The translations under genes and the position numbers were made by a program. Below the pieces are notes generated by a model, which did no database searches, was not told the origin of the DNA, and saw only the letters and a list, made by a program, of their open reading frames with translations. From contig JAEWFZ010000038.1 of assembly GCA_023388535.1 (NCBI GenBank), forward strand, positions 102,887 through 166,886: 64,000 bases of DNA. The letters are read 5' to 3'. Position 1 is the first letter of the stretch. Each line of letters starts with the position of its first letter. Source of the stretch: Bacillota bacterium (GTDB taxonomy: Bacteria > Bacillota_I > Bacilli_A > Erysipelotrichales > Erysipelotrichaceae). Shown here piece by piece: positions 8,976-16,785 of this stretch.

Positions 8976-10545
8976 TCTATTGATTCTATTTCTTGTCTTG
9001 ATGGGCTGTACGCCTAAGGAACCGGAGCCTGTTGAGCCGGAAACTTACGAGCCAAAAACCGTCAAAGAGCTGGAAGAGAAATTAATTGATACTAATGCTA
9101 ATCAGCTTGAAGGCTATGTTTTTTATAATATTTTTCCAAAAAGTTTTGCGGATAGTAATGGCGATAATCGCGGAGATATCAACGGTATTACCGAAAGCTT
9201 GGACTATTTAAAAGATTTGGGTATAAAAGGCATATGGTTAAATCCAATTCATCCTTCACCAAGTTATCATCGCTACGATGTCAGTGACTATTATGCGGTA
9301 GATCCAGAACTGGGAACCATAGATGACTTTGCTAAACTGCTTGAAGAAGCCCATAAGCGGGAGATGGTAGTGATTATGGATATGGTAGTTAATCACTCCT
9401 CATCGACCCATCCATGGTTTCAAAAAGCGCTCAATGGTGAAGAACCTTATGCTTCCTACTATCGGATTGTAAAAGAAGAAGATTTTACTAAAGAGAAATA
9501 TCCAAACCGTACCGGTTGGTACCATAATAGCGATCGAAAACTTTGGTATTATGCCGGATTCTGGTCAGAAATGCCTGAATTTAATGCCGATAATATTGGT
9601 TTTCGTCAGGAGATGCGTAAAGTCTTGAAATACTGGTTGGATCTCGGTGTCGATGGCTTTCGCTATGATGCCGCTTTACACCTCTATGATTTACAAGAAG
9701 CCGAGTTGAAGACGCCAACCTTGAAGCGAAATCAACAATTTTGGTTAGAAATGAAAGATTTTGTCAAAACCGTTAATCCAAAGGCCTATCTAGTGGCTGA
9801 AGTTTGGTCCGACTCGAAAACAACTCAAGCCTATGCGAGTGGTTTTGATGCTTTATTCAATTTCGACTTAGCAACTACCATTTTAAATAATGTGAATAAT
9901 TATCAAGCGGCCGGGATTCTAACTGCGGTGATGGCACAACAGATGGCGATGAAAGAAAGAAATCCAAATTATTTAGATGCGATTTTCTTAAGTAATCACG
10001 ATCAGCCACGAGTGATGTCGGTCTTTGGCAATGATCGAAACAAGATGAACTTAGCATCTTCCATTTACCTAACCTTACCGGGAAATCCTTATATTTACTA
10101 TGGCGAAGAACTGGGTTATTTAGGCAATAAACCGGATGAACAAATTCGTGAACCGTTTCTTTGGGGTGATGGATTTAAAGTTAGTACACCGCTTTGGGAA
10201 CCGTTTAAGTTTAATACCAATACAGCAACCCTAACTCAACAACAACAAGATTCAGATTCGCTCTACCATCACTATCGAACCTTAGTCAGACTTAGAAATG
10301 AAGTACCGGCCTTACAAAAAGGGCAACTGGCTTTAACGGAGCTTAGCTCTTCTAGTCTATTAGCCTATGAGCGCAGTTATCAGGATTCTAAAGTACTAAT
10401 TCTCCATAATTTCTCTAATCAGAAAAACTCGACCACCTACGAGCCGAAGGGAGAAGTAATCTTTCAAACGAAAGCGGGCAGTTTCTTTAACCAAACAATC
10501 CGTTTAGAACCGTATGAATCGATGATTATTAAGGTAAGTAAGTAA
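8959..10545 (+). CDS. Lipoprotein alpha-amylase, GH13
   Basis: A 528-residue GH13 enzyme exported and lipid-anchored: a short signal peptide ends at Cys17 (VLMGC), followed by a Pro/Glu linker (residues 18-32). The barrel has region I DMVVNHSS, nucleophile Asp237 (GVDGFRYDAA), acid/base Glu281 (LVAEVW) and Asp348 (SNHDQPR). It should cut starch or long maltodextrins at the cell surface, feeding MalE. It overlaps the upstream glucosidase gene by 17 bases and the downstream regulator by one base, so all three share a transcript. The exact product pattern cannot be read from sequence. Confidence 0.88.
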   Translation: MKKILSLLILFLVLMGCTPKEPEPVEPETYEPKTVKELEEKLIDTNANQLEGYVFYNIFPKSFADSNGDNRGDINGITESLDYLKDLGIKGIWLNPIHPSPSYHRYDVSDYYAVDPELGTIDDFAKLLEEAHKREMVVIMDMVVNHSSSTHPWFQKALNGEEPYASYYRIVKEEDFTKEKYPNRTGWYHNSDRKLWYYAGFWSEMPEFNADNIGFRQEMRKVLKYWLDLGVDGFRYDAALHLYDLQEAELKTPTLKRNQQFWLEMKDFVKTVNPKAYLVAEVWSDSKTTQAYASGFDALFNFDLATTILNNVNNYQAAGILTAVMAQQMAMKERNPNYLDAIFLSNHDQPRVMSVFGNDRNKMNLASSIYLTLPGNPYIYYGEELGYLGNKPDEQIREPFLWGDGFKVSTPLWEPFKFNTNTATLTQQQQDSDSLYHHYRTLVRLRNEVPALQKGQLALTELSSSSLLAYERSYQDSKVLILHNFSNQKNSTTYEPKGEVIFQTKAGSFFNQTIRLEPYESMIIKVSK

Positions 10546-11099
10546 TGTTATTAATAAGAATGTCACAATCTCAATTTAGAGAATTGAGTCTTCTTAACCA
10601 GTATTTAAACCAGCATCAAATGACCTGGGTTTCAAGCCATGTCTTGGCAGTTGAAACCGAAGACAACAACAAGAATGAAGTTTTAGCGGTTTTTAAAGCC
10701 ATCCTTCAAGAAGGTTACAATGAATTGACGGTTTTAATTAGCTATCAAGCGGATGATTTTAGCTTGTATTTATTGAACCTTTTGCATCTTAGCTATCCGG
10801 GTAAAGTTTACCCTTTAGGCGATGGATTTTTAATCGCTAATAGCGTCGGCGATGCGCAATTATTAAACAAAGCTCAACAACTCTATGCTTCCTTTCCTCA
10901 AGATTTAATGAATGTGGTTAATTGTTATTGTTACCATCAGGGATCGTTGAACGCTTGTGCTCAAGCTTTATATTTACACCGAAATACTATTAATTTGAAA
11001 ATTAATCAATTTATTCTAGAAACAAATATTGACCTTCGCGACTTTGAAATCCGTTGGTTTATGCGAATTCTCAAAACTTTATTATTTGGCGTCCAATAA
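10545..11099 (+). CDS. Small PucR/CdaR-type helix-turn-helix regulator
   Basis: A 184-residue protein whose C-terminal 65 residues match the PucR-type helix-turn-helix: GSLNACAQALYLHRNTINLKI (split here about residues 130-150), then DLRDFEIRW. PucR/CdaR proteins are normally 350-550 residues with large sensor domains; here the first 115 residues are a short domain I do not recognise. The start overlaps the amylase stop by one base (TAATG), so it is the last gene of the malE-glycosidase unit. No LacI-type MalR is in the window, so this is the best local candidate for the maltodextrin regulator. DNA binding is well supported; the effector is unknown. Confidence 0.75.
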   Translation: MLLIRMSQSQFRELSLLNQYLNQHQMTWVSSHVLAVETEDNNKNEVLAVFKAILQEGYNELTVLISYQADDFSLYLLNLLHLSYPGKVYPLGDGFLIANSVGDAQLLNKAQQLYASFPQDLMNVVNCYCYHQGSLNACAQALYLHRNTINLKINQFILETNIDLRDFEIRWFMRILKTLLFGVQ

Positions 11100-11132
11100 A
11101 AAACATTGAAATCATCATATATAAGTATTACG

Positions 11133-11153
11133 AAATGTGCTGTCAGCACATTT
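11133..11153. promoter_or_regulatory. Perfect 21-bp palindrome before msmX
   Basis: AAATGTGCTG-T-CAGCACATTT is a perfect inverted repeat with one central base, directly abutting TATAAT at 11154-11159. It can be an operator, possibly of the PucR-type protein encoded just upstream, or form a hairpin in the upstream transcript. The following sequence is not a clean T-tract, so an operator is favoured. Confidence 0.55.
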
Positions 11154-11171
11154 TATAATTTAATACATCTT

Positions 11172-11177
11172 TATAAT
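11172..11177 (+). promoter_or_regulatory. Candidate -10 box for msmX
   Basis: TATAAT at 11172-11177, with a second TATAAT at 11154-11159. No convincing -35 is seen for either. GAGAGG lies 7 bases before the ATG at 11197. Confidence 0.4.
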
Positions 11178-11196
11178 GTTATTGAGAGGTACAGAT

Positions 11197-12291
11197 ATGG
11201 CAACACTTAGTTTAAAAAATGTAAACAAAATTTATGACAACAACGTGCAAGCGGTTTTTGATTTTAACTTAGAAATTGCGCATCGTGAATTCATCGTCTT
11301 CGTTGGTCCTTCGGGATGTGGTAAATCAACCACTTTGAGAATGATTGCTGGTTTAGAAGAAATCACCAGTGGAACGATTTCCATTAACGATCGCGTAGTC
11401 AATGATGTGGCTCCTAAGGATCGTGATATTGCGATGGTTTTCCAATCCTATGCCCTTTATCCACATATGAGCGTTTATGATAATATGGCTTTCGGCTTGA
11501 AATTACGCAAGATGCCTAAAGCAGAAATCGATAAACGTGTTCGTGAAGCGGCTAAAATCTTAGAAATTGATCAGTATTTAGATCGTAAACCAGCGGCTTT
11601 ATCCGGTGGTCAACGTCAGCGGGTTGCCTTGGGACGAGCCATCGTTCGTAACGCCCAGGTATTCCTTATGGACGAACCCCTTTCTAACCTTGACGCTAAA
11701 CTAAGAGTTACAATGCGTTCAGAAATTATTAAATTACACGATAGTTTAGATACAACAACCATTTATGTAACTCACGACCAAACTGAGGCGATGACCATGG
11801 CCGATCGCATCGTCGTTATGAAAGATGGTTATATTCAACAAGTTGGATCACCAAAAGAGATCTACAACAAACCAGCCAACATGTTTGTAGCTAACTTTAT
11901 CGGATCGCCAGCGATGAACTTTATCAGAGGTAAAGTTGACGGTGAATATTTCATTCTTGGTGATCGCAGAATTGCGTTACCAGGCATGTATTTAGACGAC
12001 TTAAGACCATACGATGGAAAAGAAGTTGTGCTTGGTATTAGACCGGAAGATTTACACACCGAAATTATCGTTGAAGAAGCTTTCCCAGATACGCCATTTG
12101 AGTTCCAGGTTGAAGTTGCGGAATTATTAGGTCATGAGTTCATCCTTCACGGAGAACTTGGCGGCCAACCAATTCTGGCTAAAGTTTCGGCGAGAGATGA
12201 TGTAAAAGCCCATCAATCGATGAAATTATCGATGGACGTTAATAAACTTCATTTCTTCGATATTGAAACTGAAGAAGTAATTAACAAATAA
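11197..12291 (+). CDS. msmX: MsmX/UgpC-type sugar ABC transporter ATPase
   Basis: A 364-residue ATPase of the MalK/MsmX/UgpC group that energises CUT1 sugar importers, here most likely MalFG. Walker A GPSGCGKST is at residues 37-45, with signature LSGGQRQR, Walker B VFLMDEPLSNLDA and H-loop VTHDQTEA; the C-terminal third is the TOBE/OB regulatory region (GIRPEDL). I start at 11197, where GAGAGG is well placed; an upstream ATG at 11176 would add MLLRGTD without a ribosome site. It is transcribed apart from malFG, as for multitask ATPases that serve several importers. A terminator follows. Confidence 0.93.
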   Translation: MATLSLKNVNKIYDNNVQAVFDFNLEIAHREFIVFVGPSGCGKSTTLRMIAGLEEITSGTISINDRVVNDVAPKDRDIAMVFQSYALYPHMSVYDNMAFGLKLRKMPKAEIDKRVREAAKILEIDQYLDRKPAALSGGQRQRVALGRAIVRNAQVFLMDEPLSNLDAKLRVTMRSEIIKLHDSLDTTTIYVTHDQTEAMTMADRIVVMKDGYIQQVGSPKEIYNKPANMFVANFIGSPAMNFIRGKVDGEYFILGDRRIALPGMYLDDLRPYDGKEVVLGIRPEDLHTEIIVEEAFPDTPFEFQVEVAELLGHEFILHGELGGQPILAKVSARDDVKAHQSMKLSMDVNKLHFFDIETEEVINK

Positions 12292-12297
12292 AGTGAA

Positions 12298-12332
12298 AAA
12301 GAGGATTTATTGATAGTAATCCTCTTTTTTTT
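12298..12332 (+). terminator. Rho-independent terminator after msmX
   Basis: AAGAGGATT pairs with AATCCTCTT around a loop of about 11 bases, followed by a run of eight T. Confidence 0.9.
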
Positions 12333-12339
12333 CGTCAAT

Positions 12340-12361
12340 AAAAAACCCGGAATTTCCGGGT
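12340..12361 (-). terminator. Terminator of the FMN reductase gene
   Basis: ACCCGGAA (12345-12352) and TTCCGGGT (12354-12361) form a perfect inverted repeat; read on the minus strand a T6 run follows. It lies 8 bases beyond the reductase stop codon. Confidence 0.85.
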
Positions 12362-12368
12362 ATAACTA

Positions 12369-12908
12369 TTAATAGCGTTCAGCTAGTTTTACAAAACCAT
12401 CAACGATGGATTGTAGGAATCCTAATAAGCTTTCGGCGACATTATCGTCTTTGTCGATTAATTTATTAATATGACCGATATAAGCTTCAGGTTGGCCGAG
12501 AACTGGCGCATCTAAATGTACCAGCGATTGACGCAAGTGATGGTTGGCACCAAAGCCACCAATAGCCCCTTGAGATACGGAAACGACCACAGTAGGTTTT
12601 CCACCCCAAACAGCTTTACCAAACGGACGTGATCCGACGTCAATAGCATTCTTTAAGAAACCCGGAACCGAACGGTTATACTCAGGGGTAATAAAGAAGA
12701 CACCGTCTAAATCACCAACTTGCTTACGGAAACGAACCCAGGACTCCGGTAAATTGTTTTCCAGTTCTACATTATAGAACGGTAGATCAGCAATCTCAAC
12801 AATTTCTCCTTCATAGCCTTCTGGTAATAGTTCGATGAATTTTTTTGCTACTTTTAAATTATAGGAATTCTTTCTTAAACTTCCCACTATAAATCCAATT
12901 TTTTTCAT
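12369..12908 (-). CDS. NADPH-dependent FMN reductase (flavodoxin-fold)
   Basis: A 179-residue flavoprotein of the NADPH-dependent FMN reductase family (ChrR/azoreductase/YieF type), which reduces quinones, chromate or azo compounds. Visible motifs: GSLRKNSYN (FMN phosphate loop, residues 9-17), PEYNRSVPGFLKNAIDVGSRP (two parts, about 75-95) and the GGFGANHHLRQSL region. GGAAGTG lies 7 bases before the ATG. It has its own promoter (TTGATA-17-TAAGAT) and diverges from argS; a C6/G6 palindrome sits just upstream of that promoter, which hints at control by a metal- or sulfur-responsive repressor. Confidence 0.88.
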   Translation of the reverse strand: MKKIGFIVGSLRKNSYNLKVAKKFIELLPEGYEGEIVEIADLPFYNVELENNLPESWVRFRKQVGDLDGVFFITPEYNRSVPGFLKNAIDVGSRPFGKAVWGGKPTVVVSVSQGAIGGFGANHHLRQSLVHLDAPVLGQPEAYIGHINKLIDKDDNVAESLLGFLQSIVDGFVKLAERY

Positions 12909-12938
12909 ATTTTCACTTCCTTTTCTTTCTACATATTA

Positions 12939-12967
12939 ATCTTAAGCGATAAGATGTTTGCTATCAA
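12939..12967 (-). promoter_or_regulatory. Promoter of the FMN reductase gene
   Basis: On the minus strand TTGATA (12967-12962), 17 bases, then TAAGAT (12944-12939). The spacing is ideal and the boxes match well. Confidence 0.7.
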
Positions 12968-12974
12968 CCAATAT

Positions 12975-12989
12975 GCCCCCCTGGGGGGC
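12975..12989. promoter_or_regulatory. C6-T-G6 palindrome, CsoR-family-like operator
   Basis: GCCCCCCTGGGGGGC is a perfect palindrome in AT-rich surroundings (ATAT before, TATT after). Operators of the CsoR/RcnR/FrmR/CstR repressor family have C- and G-tract inverted repeats of this kind flanked by TA. It lies 8 bases upstream of the reductase -35 box and about 34 bases before the argS -10 box. No CsoR-type gene is in the window. Confidence 0.5.
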
Positions 12990-13047
12990 TATTGTAGTTG
13001 CTATATCCAGCTCATTTTAAGGTATAATATGAAACGAGGTGTTATAT

Positions 13048-14694
13048 ATGAATCCGATTGAACAAAAACTTATTGAAGAAATAATAAAAGCTTTCGACAG
13101 CCTCTATCAAGCGACTGTCGAAGCTAGCCATATTCAAATCCAAATCCCCAAAGACAACGCCAATGGAGATTATTCAACCAATGTCGCCATGCGTATGTCG
13201 CGCCAGTTCCAACTAAAACCAGTCGATCTGGCTTTAGCTTTGGCCGACTATTTAACCGAACATTCTGACCTGGTTGAGAGAGCTGAAGTAGCTGGTCCGG
13301 GCTTTTTAAATTTCTGGGTGGCTCAAGACGAACTGACCAACATTATCTCCAAAGTAATTGAAATGGACGATCGCTACGGTGAAAATCAAGTCGGTAATAA
13401 CTTAAGTATTATGGTTGAATACATATCCGTAAATCCAACCGGATTGCTACATATGGGCCATGCTCGCGGTGCCGCTTGGGGCGACTCAATCACTCGCTTA
13501 ATGAAGAAATCCAATTATCAAGTAACCCGAGAATATTATGTCAACGACGGTGGGAATCAAATAGATAATCTCGTGCTTTCTTTGTTAGAACGGTATAAGG
13601 AATATCATGGTTTACCGTTTAGCTTACCTGAAGATGGCTATCATTCGTTGGATCTTATTGAGATTGTCGAAAAAATCAATCAGCTCTATGGCCGCGAATT
13701 ACTCGATTGGCCACTAGATAAACAACTAGAAGTTCTAGAAAACGATGGCGTCCGACTGGAACTGGAACGTATTAAAGCCGATCTAAAACGGTTTAATGTG
13801 GAGATGGATGTTTATACTTCCGAGAAAGCGATTCGTGAAGCTTTTGATATGGAAGAGTTGCTAAAACAATTAAAAGATGCCGGTTATCTTTATGAAGAAG
13901 AGGGGGCGTTATGGTTTAAATCGACGGCTTTTGGCGATGATAAAGATCGCGTCCTTAAGAAAAGCGATGGTAGCTATACCTATTTAACGCCAGATATTTT
14001 GTACCATAAAAATAAACTTGATCGTGGCTATGAAAAGCTAATTAATATCTTTGGTGCCGATCATCATGGTTATATCCCAAGATTGAAAGCCGCCATTCAA
14101 GCGATTGGTTATCCAGCTGATACGTTAGAGGTCGATATTATCCAGATGGTAAGAATCATTGAAGACGGTCAGGAAGTACGGATGAGCAAACGTACCGGTA
14201 ATGCGATAACTTTGACGGAAATGATCGATGATGTAGGTGTCGATGCGGTGCGTTATTTTATGGTTTCGCGTGCTGCCGATACCCACTTTGATTTTGACGT
14301 CAAACTTGCTAAATCTCAATCCAACGACAACCCTGTTTACTATGCTCAATACGCGCATGCTAGAATGTGCTCTATTGAAGCCCGAAAAGGCGACTTGAAA
14401 CTAGCTAGTTCCTATCAACTTTTAACACATGAAAAAGAAATTGATCTCATGAAATGGATTCTATCTTTTAGCGATGTGGTTGGCGATGCCGCGCTAACAC
14501 GACTACCGAATAAAATCTGTAACTATGTTCAAAAACTAGCTCAGCTGTTCCATAGTTTCTACGCTTCTTGCAAAGTGCTGGATTTCGATCAACCAGAACT
14601 TAGCGGTCAACGCTTAGCTCTCGTTAAGGCGACTCAAATCACCTTAAGAAATGCACTCGATTTAATTGGCGTATCCGCCCCTGAGGTAATGTAA
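13048..14694 (+). CDS. argS: Arginyl-tRNA synthetase
   Basis: A 548-residue class I synthetase that charges tRNA-Arg. The N-terminal Add-1 domain covers about residues 1-90; the HIGH motif appears as HMGH from His135 and the KMSKS motif as RMSKR at 378-382; the C-terminal anticodon-binding DALR domain ends with LRNALDLIGV. I start at the ATG 13048, 6 bases after GAGGTG; the in-frame GTG at 13039 lies inside that ribosome site. TATAAT at 13023-13028 is the likely -10. The stop touches the next gene directly. Confidence 0.96.
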   Translation: MNPIEQKLIEEIIKAFDSLYQATVEASHIQIQIPKDNANGDYSTNVAMRMSRQFQLKPVDLALALADYLTEHSDLVERAEVAGPGFLNFWVAQDELTNIISKVIEMDDRYGENQVGNNLSIMVEYISVNPTGLLHMGHARGAAWGDSITRLMKKSNYQVTREYYVNDGGNQIDNLVLSLLERYKEYHGLPFSLPEDGYHSLDLIEIVEKINQLYGRELLDWPLDKQLEVLENDGVRLELERIKADLKRFNVEMDVYTSEKAIREAFDMEELLKQLKDAGYLYEEEGALWFKSTAFGDDKDRVLKKSDGSYTYLTPDILYHKNKLDRGYEKLINIFGADHHGYIPRLKAAIQAIGYPADTLEVDIIQMVRIIEDGQEVRMSKRTGNAITLTEMIDDVGVDAVRYFMVSRAADTHFDFDVKLAKSQSNDNPVYYAQYAHARMCSIEARKGDLKLASSYQLLTHEKEIDLMKWILSFSDVVGDAALTRLPNKICNYVQKLAQLFHSFYASCKVLDFDQPELSGQRLALVKATQITLRNALDLIGVSAPEVM

Positions 14695-14925
14695 ATGTTA
14701 AGTGTTGATGAATTAGTTGAAATACTAATGACCGAAATCATGGAAATCGAAGAAATTGACCATCTCGAAAGGACCTATGGCGACCAAGATGGTTTAGAGG
14801 GATTTAGTGAAAAAAATAAGTCTATTCTATGGGTACCACTCGATGACGATAGTTTGGATGAATATGAATATTTGTTAGAAAACAACCAGCTACAAACCGC
14901 ACTGAGAAAGTGGCTTAGAAAGTAA
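14695..14925 (+). CDS. Small acidic protein downstream of argS, unknown
   Basis: A 76-residue, strongly acidic protein with no membrane segment (for example EIMEIEEIDHLE, residues 15-26, and DDDSLDEYEYLLE). The ATG follows the argS stop codon with no gap, so translation is probably coupled. Its last ten residues are basic (LRKWLRK), giving a charge-polarised chain. I do not recognise a family. A hairpin follows the stop. Position suggests a link to translation, but that is only context. Confidence 0.6.
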   Translation: MLSVDELVEILMTEIMEIEEIDHLERTYGDQDGLEGFSEKNKSILWVPLDDDSLDEYEYLLENNQLQTALRKWLRK

Positions 14926-14953
14926 GCTATATCTACTATCGATATAGCTTTAA
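14924..14953 (+). terminator. Probable terminator after argS unit
   Basis: AAGCTATATC (14924-14933) and GATATAGCTT (14941-14950) form a perfect 10-bp stem with a 7-base loop, overlapping the stop codon of the small acidic gene. The T-run is poor, so efficiency is doubtful. Confidence 0.55.
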
Positions 14954-14989
14954 CTGGAGAATATTGCCCATCTAGGTTTACAATAATAA

Positions 14990-15019
14990 TTGTATATCTA
15001 AGTCAATATGTGATATTCT
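14990..15019 (+). promoter_or_regulatory. pfp: Candidate promoter of pfp
   Basis: TTGTAT (14990-14995), 18 bases, then TATTCT (15014-15019) preceded by TGA, an extended -10. ATAGGAGG lies just before the pfp ATG. Confidence 0.5.
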
Positions 15020-15052
15020 AATTATGTAAGAAACAACAAAATAGGAGGAAAT

Positions 15053-16717
15053 ATGACAAAGTTATCACCATTACAACTCGCTAGATACAAATATGTACCA
15101 AAATTACCAAAAACACTTAGAAATGGCATTGCCCAAATAAGTGTTAAAGAAGGTGATGCTACACAAAGCGTTGCCGATCAAGAGAAAGTTAAAGCTTTAT
15201 TCCCTAATACCTACGGTAGACGCGAAATAACTTTTGAACAAGGCGAAAATACCGCAAAAGTTAAGAAACAAAAAGTCGCTGTTATCTTATCGGGTGGTCA
15301 AGCTCCAGGCGGTCATAACGTCATTAGCGGACTTTATGATGCGCTTAAAGCCAGCAATCCTGAGAATGAACTCTATGGTTTTAAAAATGGTCCAATTGGA
15401 CTAATAAAAGATGATTTTATTATCTTTGAAGATGAGTATATCGACCAATTTAGAAACACCGGTGGATTTGATATTATTGGCTCAGGCAGAGACAAACTCG
15501 AAACCGAAGAACAATTCAAGATCGTAGCTGAAGTATGTGAAAAACACGGAATTACCGCCATTGTTATAATTGGTGGTGATGACTCCAATACTAATGCCGC
15601 CGTATTAGCCGAATATTTTGCTTCTCATGATTCAGAAGTACAAGTCATCGGTTGTCCAAAAACCATCGATGGCGACTTGAAAAACGAAGACATCGAATGC
15701 TCTTTTGGTTTCGATACCGCAACCAAAACCTATAGTGAATTGATTGGAAATATCGGAAGAGATGCTAACTCAGCTAAGAAATACTGGCATTTCATTAAAG
15801 TTATGGGTCGTTCAGCTTCCCATGTTGCTTTAGAATGTGCCTTAGAAACACAACCGAACGTTTGTATTATTTCTGAAGAAGTTGCTGAAAAGAAAATGTC
15901 GCTCTCACAAATCGCCGATTACATCGCCGATTCGGTAGAGAAACGGGCCGCAAAAGGAATGAACTTCGGCTTAGTAATTATTCCTGAAGGGGTAGTTGAA
16001 TTTGTTCCTGAAGTATCCGCGTTGATTAGTGAAATTAACGAAGTCTTAGCTGGTAATAAAGCCGATGAATTTAATGCTTTAGAAAGCTGGGACGAAAAAC
16101 TAGCTTATGTTGAAGATCATTTAACCCAAGCTTCGATCGATGCTTTAGAAATCTTACCATTGGGCATTCAACAACAATTATTCATGGATCGCGATCCTCA
16201 CGGAAACGTTCAAGTTTCTTTAATAGAATCAGAAAAACTATTCTCTGAATTAGTCAAGAATAAATTAGAAAAACGTCGCGAAGCCGGAACCTATACGGGT
16301 AAATTCAGTCCATTGCATCATTTCTTTGGCTACGAAGGACGCTGCGCCTTCCCATCTAATTTTGATGCGGATTATTGTTATTCACTAGGTTATAACGCTA
16401 CGATGCTCATCCAATATGGTTATAATGGCTATTTATCTAAGGTTTCTAATTTATCGAAACCAGCCGATCAATGGGTCGCTGGCGGTATGCCAATTACCAA
16501 GATGATGAATATCGAAAGAAGACATGGTGAAGATAAACCCGTCATTAGAAAAGCCTTGGTTGAATTGGATGGAAAACCTTTCACCTATTTCGCGAAACAT
16601 CGCGATCAGTGGGCGGTTGAAACTTGCTATCGCTATCCAGGGGCTATTCAGTACTATGGACCAGAAGAAGTTTGTGATCTAACCACTCGTACCCTAGCGC
16701 TTGAACACGCTGAATAA
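15053..16717 (+). CDS. pfp: PPi-dependent 6-phosphofructokinase (long type)
   Basis: A 554-residue phosphofructokinase that phosphorylates fructose-6-phosphate with pyrophosphate in a reversible reaction. The phosphate-donor loop is [20 protein letters not shown] with Asp176-Asp177 carries the second Asp that marks PPi-dependent enzymes where ATP-dependent ones have Gly; PKTIDGDL holds the catalytic Asp. The length fits the long PFP group of plants, spirochaetes and some Bacillota, against about 320 residues for ATP-PfkA. It stands alone between a weak hairpin and a strong terminator. PPi use would save ATP and make this step usable toward gluconeogenesis. Confidence 0.95.
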   Translation: MTKLSPLQLARYKYVPKLPKTLRNGIAQISVKEGDATQSVADQEKVKALFPNTYGRREITFEQGENTAKVKKQKVAVILSGGQAPGGHNVISGLYDALKASNPENELYGFKNGPIGLIKDDFIIFEDEYIDQFRNTGGFDIIGSGRDKLETEEQFKIVAEVCEKHGITAIVIIGGDDSNTNAAVLAEYFASHDSEVQVIGCPKTIDGDLKNEDIECSFGFDTATKTYSELIGNIGRDANSAKKYWHFIKVMGRSASHVALECALETQPNVCIISEEVAEKKMSLSQIADYIADSVEKRAAKGMNFGLVIIPEGVVEFVPEVSALISEINEVLAGNKADEFNALESWDEKLAYVEDHLTQASIDALEILPLGIQQQLFMDRDPHGNVQVSLIESEKLFSELVKNKLEKRREAGTYTGKFSPLHHFFGYEGRCAFPSNFDADYCYSLGYNATMLIQYGYNGYLSKVSNLSKPADQWVAGGMPITKMMNIERRHGEDKPVIRKALVELDGKPFTYFAKHRDQWAVETCYRYPGAIQYYGPEEVCDLTTRTLALEHAE

Positions 16718-16728
16718 TCAGAAAACAC

Positions 16729-16758
16729 AACCAACCCGGTGAATCGGGTTGGTTTTTT
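16729..16758 (+). terminator. Terminator after pfp
   Basis: AACCAACCCG and CGGGTTGGTT form a 10-bp stem with a 6-base loop, followed by T residues. Confidence 0.9.
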
Positions 16759-16761
16759 AAA

Positions 16762-16785
16762 ATAAAAAGAGAGCGATTGCTCTCT
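16762..16785 (-). terminator. Terminator of the unusual GH13 gene
   Basis: On the minus strand AGAGAGC-AATC-GCTCTCT is followed by T5ATTTT. The hairpin overlaps the last bases of the stop codon of the minus-strand gene. Confidence 0.8.

Noticed and set aside
12909..13047. T-box riboswitch before argS
   Set aside because: No T-box core or specifier stem; only a C/G palindrome and promoters.
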